Of a stretch of DNA of 64,000 nt, positions 63,867-64,000 are shown piece by piece. The DNA comes from Candidatus Ozemibacter sibiricus (GTDB lineage: Bacteria > Muiribacteriota > Ozemobacteria > Ozemobacterales > Ozemobacteraceae), in assembly GCA_003327425.1 (NCBI GenBank), contig QOQW01000001.1:400464-464463 (forward strand), in the 5' to 3' direction. The notes under the pieces were generated by a model that saw only the letters and a program-made list of their open reading frames with translations, was not told the DNA's origin and did not search any database. Every line of letters starts with the position of its first letter. Positions within the stretch are counted from its first letter, which is position 1. A program made the position numbers and the translations under genes.

Positions 63867-64000
63867 ATGAACACAGCAATTATCGGTCAACTCATGAAAC
63901 CATCACCCAGTGCTAATTTCCAAGAACGAAGTCCGGAATGCCTCATCAATTCATCCTTTGGCCATTCTATGTGCCTTGAAGCTTTTGCCGAAGCCGATCA
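63867..64000 (+). other. AT-richer right edge, possible 5' end of a gene
   Basis: An ATG at 63867 opens a frame that stays open to the window end (about 45 codons: MNTAIIGQLMKPSPSANFQE...). It has no good ribosome site, and codon use is unlike the GC-rich genes around. It may be the beginning of a transferred gene or a non-coding edge; nothing more can be supported. Confidence 0.25.

Overview
The window is a gene-dense stretch of high-GC bacterial chromosome with about 47 protein genes on both strands, two tRNA genes and many readable promoters and terminators. Housekeeping genes (dnaG, rpoD, clpX, lepA, der, plsY, gpsA, pckA, transketolase, hfq, ychF-like) sit among signalling genes and large exported proteins without close well-known relatives. 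Type IV pilus genes (two PilT-like ATPases, a minor-pilin cluster), an Hfq, and several envelope proteins suggest a diderm-like bacterium. Recognised families are divergent, and the repeated use of SpoIIE-type phosphatases, GAF, GGDEF and cyclase modules suggests an uncultured lineage. Candidatus Ozemobacteria/Riflebacteria is one possibility, but the sequence alone does not prove any taxon. No phage, transposon, CRISPR array or rRNA was seen.

Layout. 1-9.7 kb: end of a TPR gene; a leftward operon of a cyclic-nucleotide-binding/chemoreceptor-tip fusion, Hfq with a long proline-rich tail, and a zinc-ribbon/SLH-like membrane protein; a rightward run of YchF-like GTPase, membrane SpoIIE phosphatase and methyltransferase; a leftward STAS plus GAF-GAF-GGDEF pair. 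9.8-17.6 kb: membrane protein, transketolase, a 570-bp spacer with two copies of a terminator-bearing repeat, uridine kinase, then a leftward set (HD phosphohydrolase, radC, PAS-SpoIIE phosphatase, secreted protein). 17.9-29 kb: pilT, pilT, adenylate cyclase; a 1774-residue internally duplicated membrane protein; pckA. 29-39 kb, leftward: clpX, a thermolysin-like protease, tRNA-Glu, a CAU tRNA, rpoD, dnaG and a 995-residue SpoIIE phosphatase. 39-47 kb: TPR protein and a 1035-residue exported protein facing a leftward minor-pilin/TPR operon. 47-54 kb: sugar kinase divergent from cbiX, polysaccharide deacetylase, HEAT protein, and an FmdE-like gene between two paralogous exported proteins. 54-63.8 kb: one long leftward operon, der-plsY-gpsA-vanW/G5-NHL-lepA-permease-methyltransferase, driven by a clear sigma-70 promoter.

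Themes. (a) Cyclic nucleotides: a class III cyclase, a cyclic-nucleotide-binding protein and an HD hydrolase with a partial class I phosphodiesterase signature lie within 20 kb, two of them beside the pilus-retraction ATPases. (b) Partner switching: three SpoIIE-type phosphatases and one STAS protein, but no anti-sigma kinase in the window. (c) Promoters: most leftward and rightward units have a -35/-10 pair with 16-18 bp spacing, often with a TGn extension, and four genes have the -10 so close to the start codon that leaderless or near-leaderless transcripts are likely. All functions are inferred from sequence reading; no database search was run.
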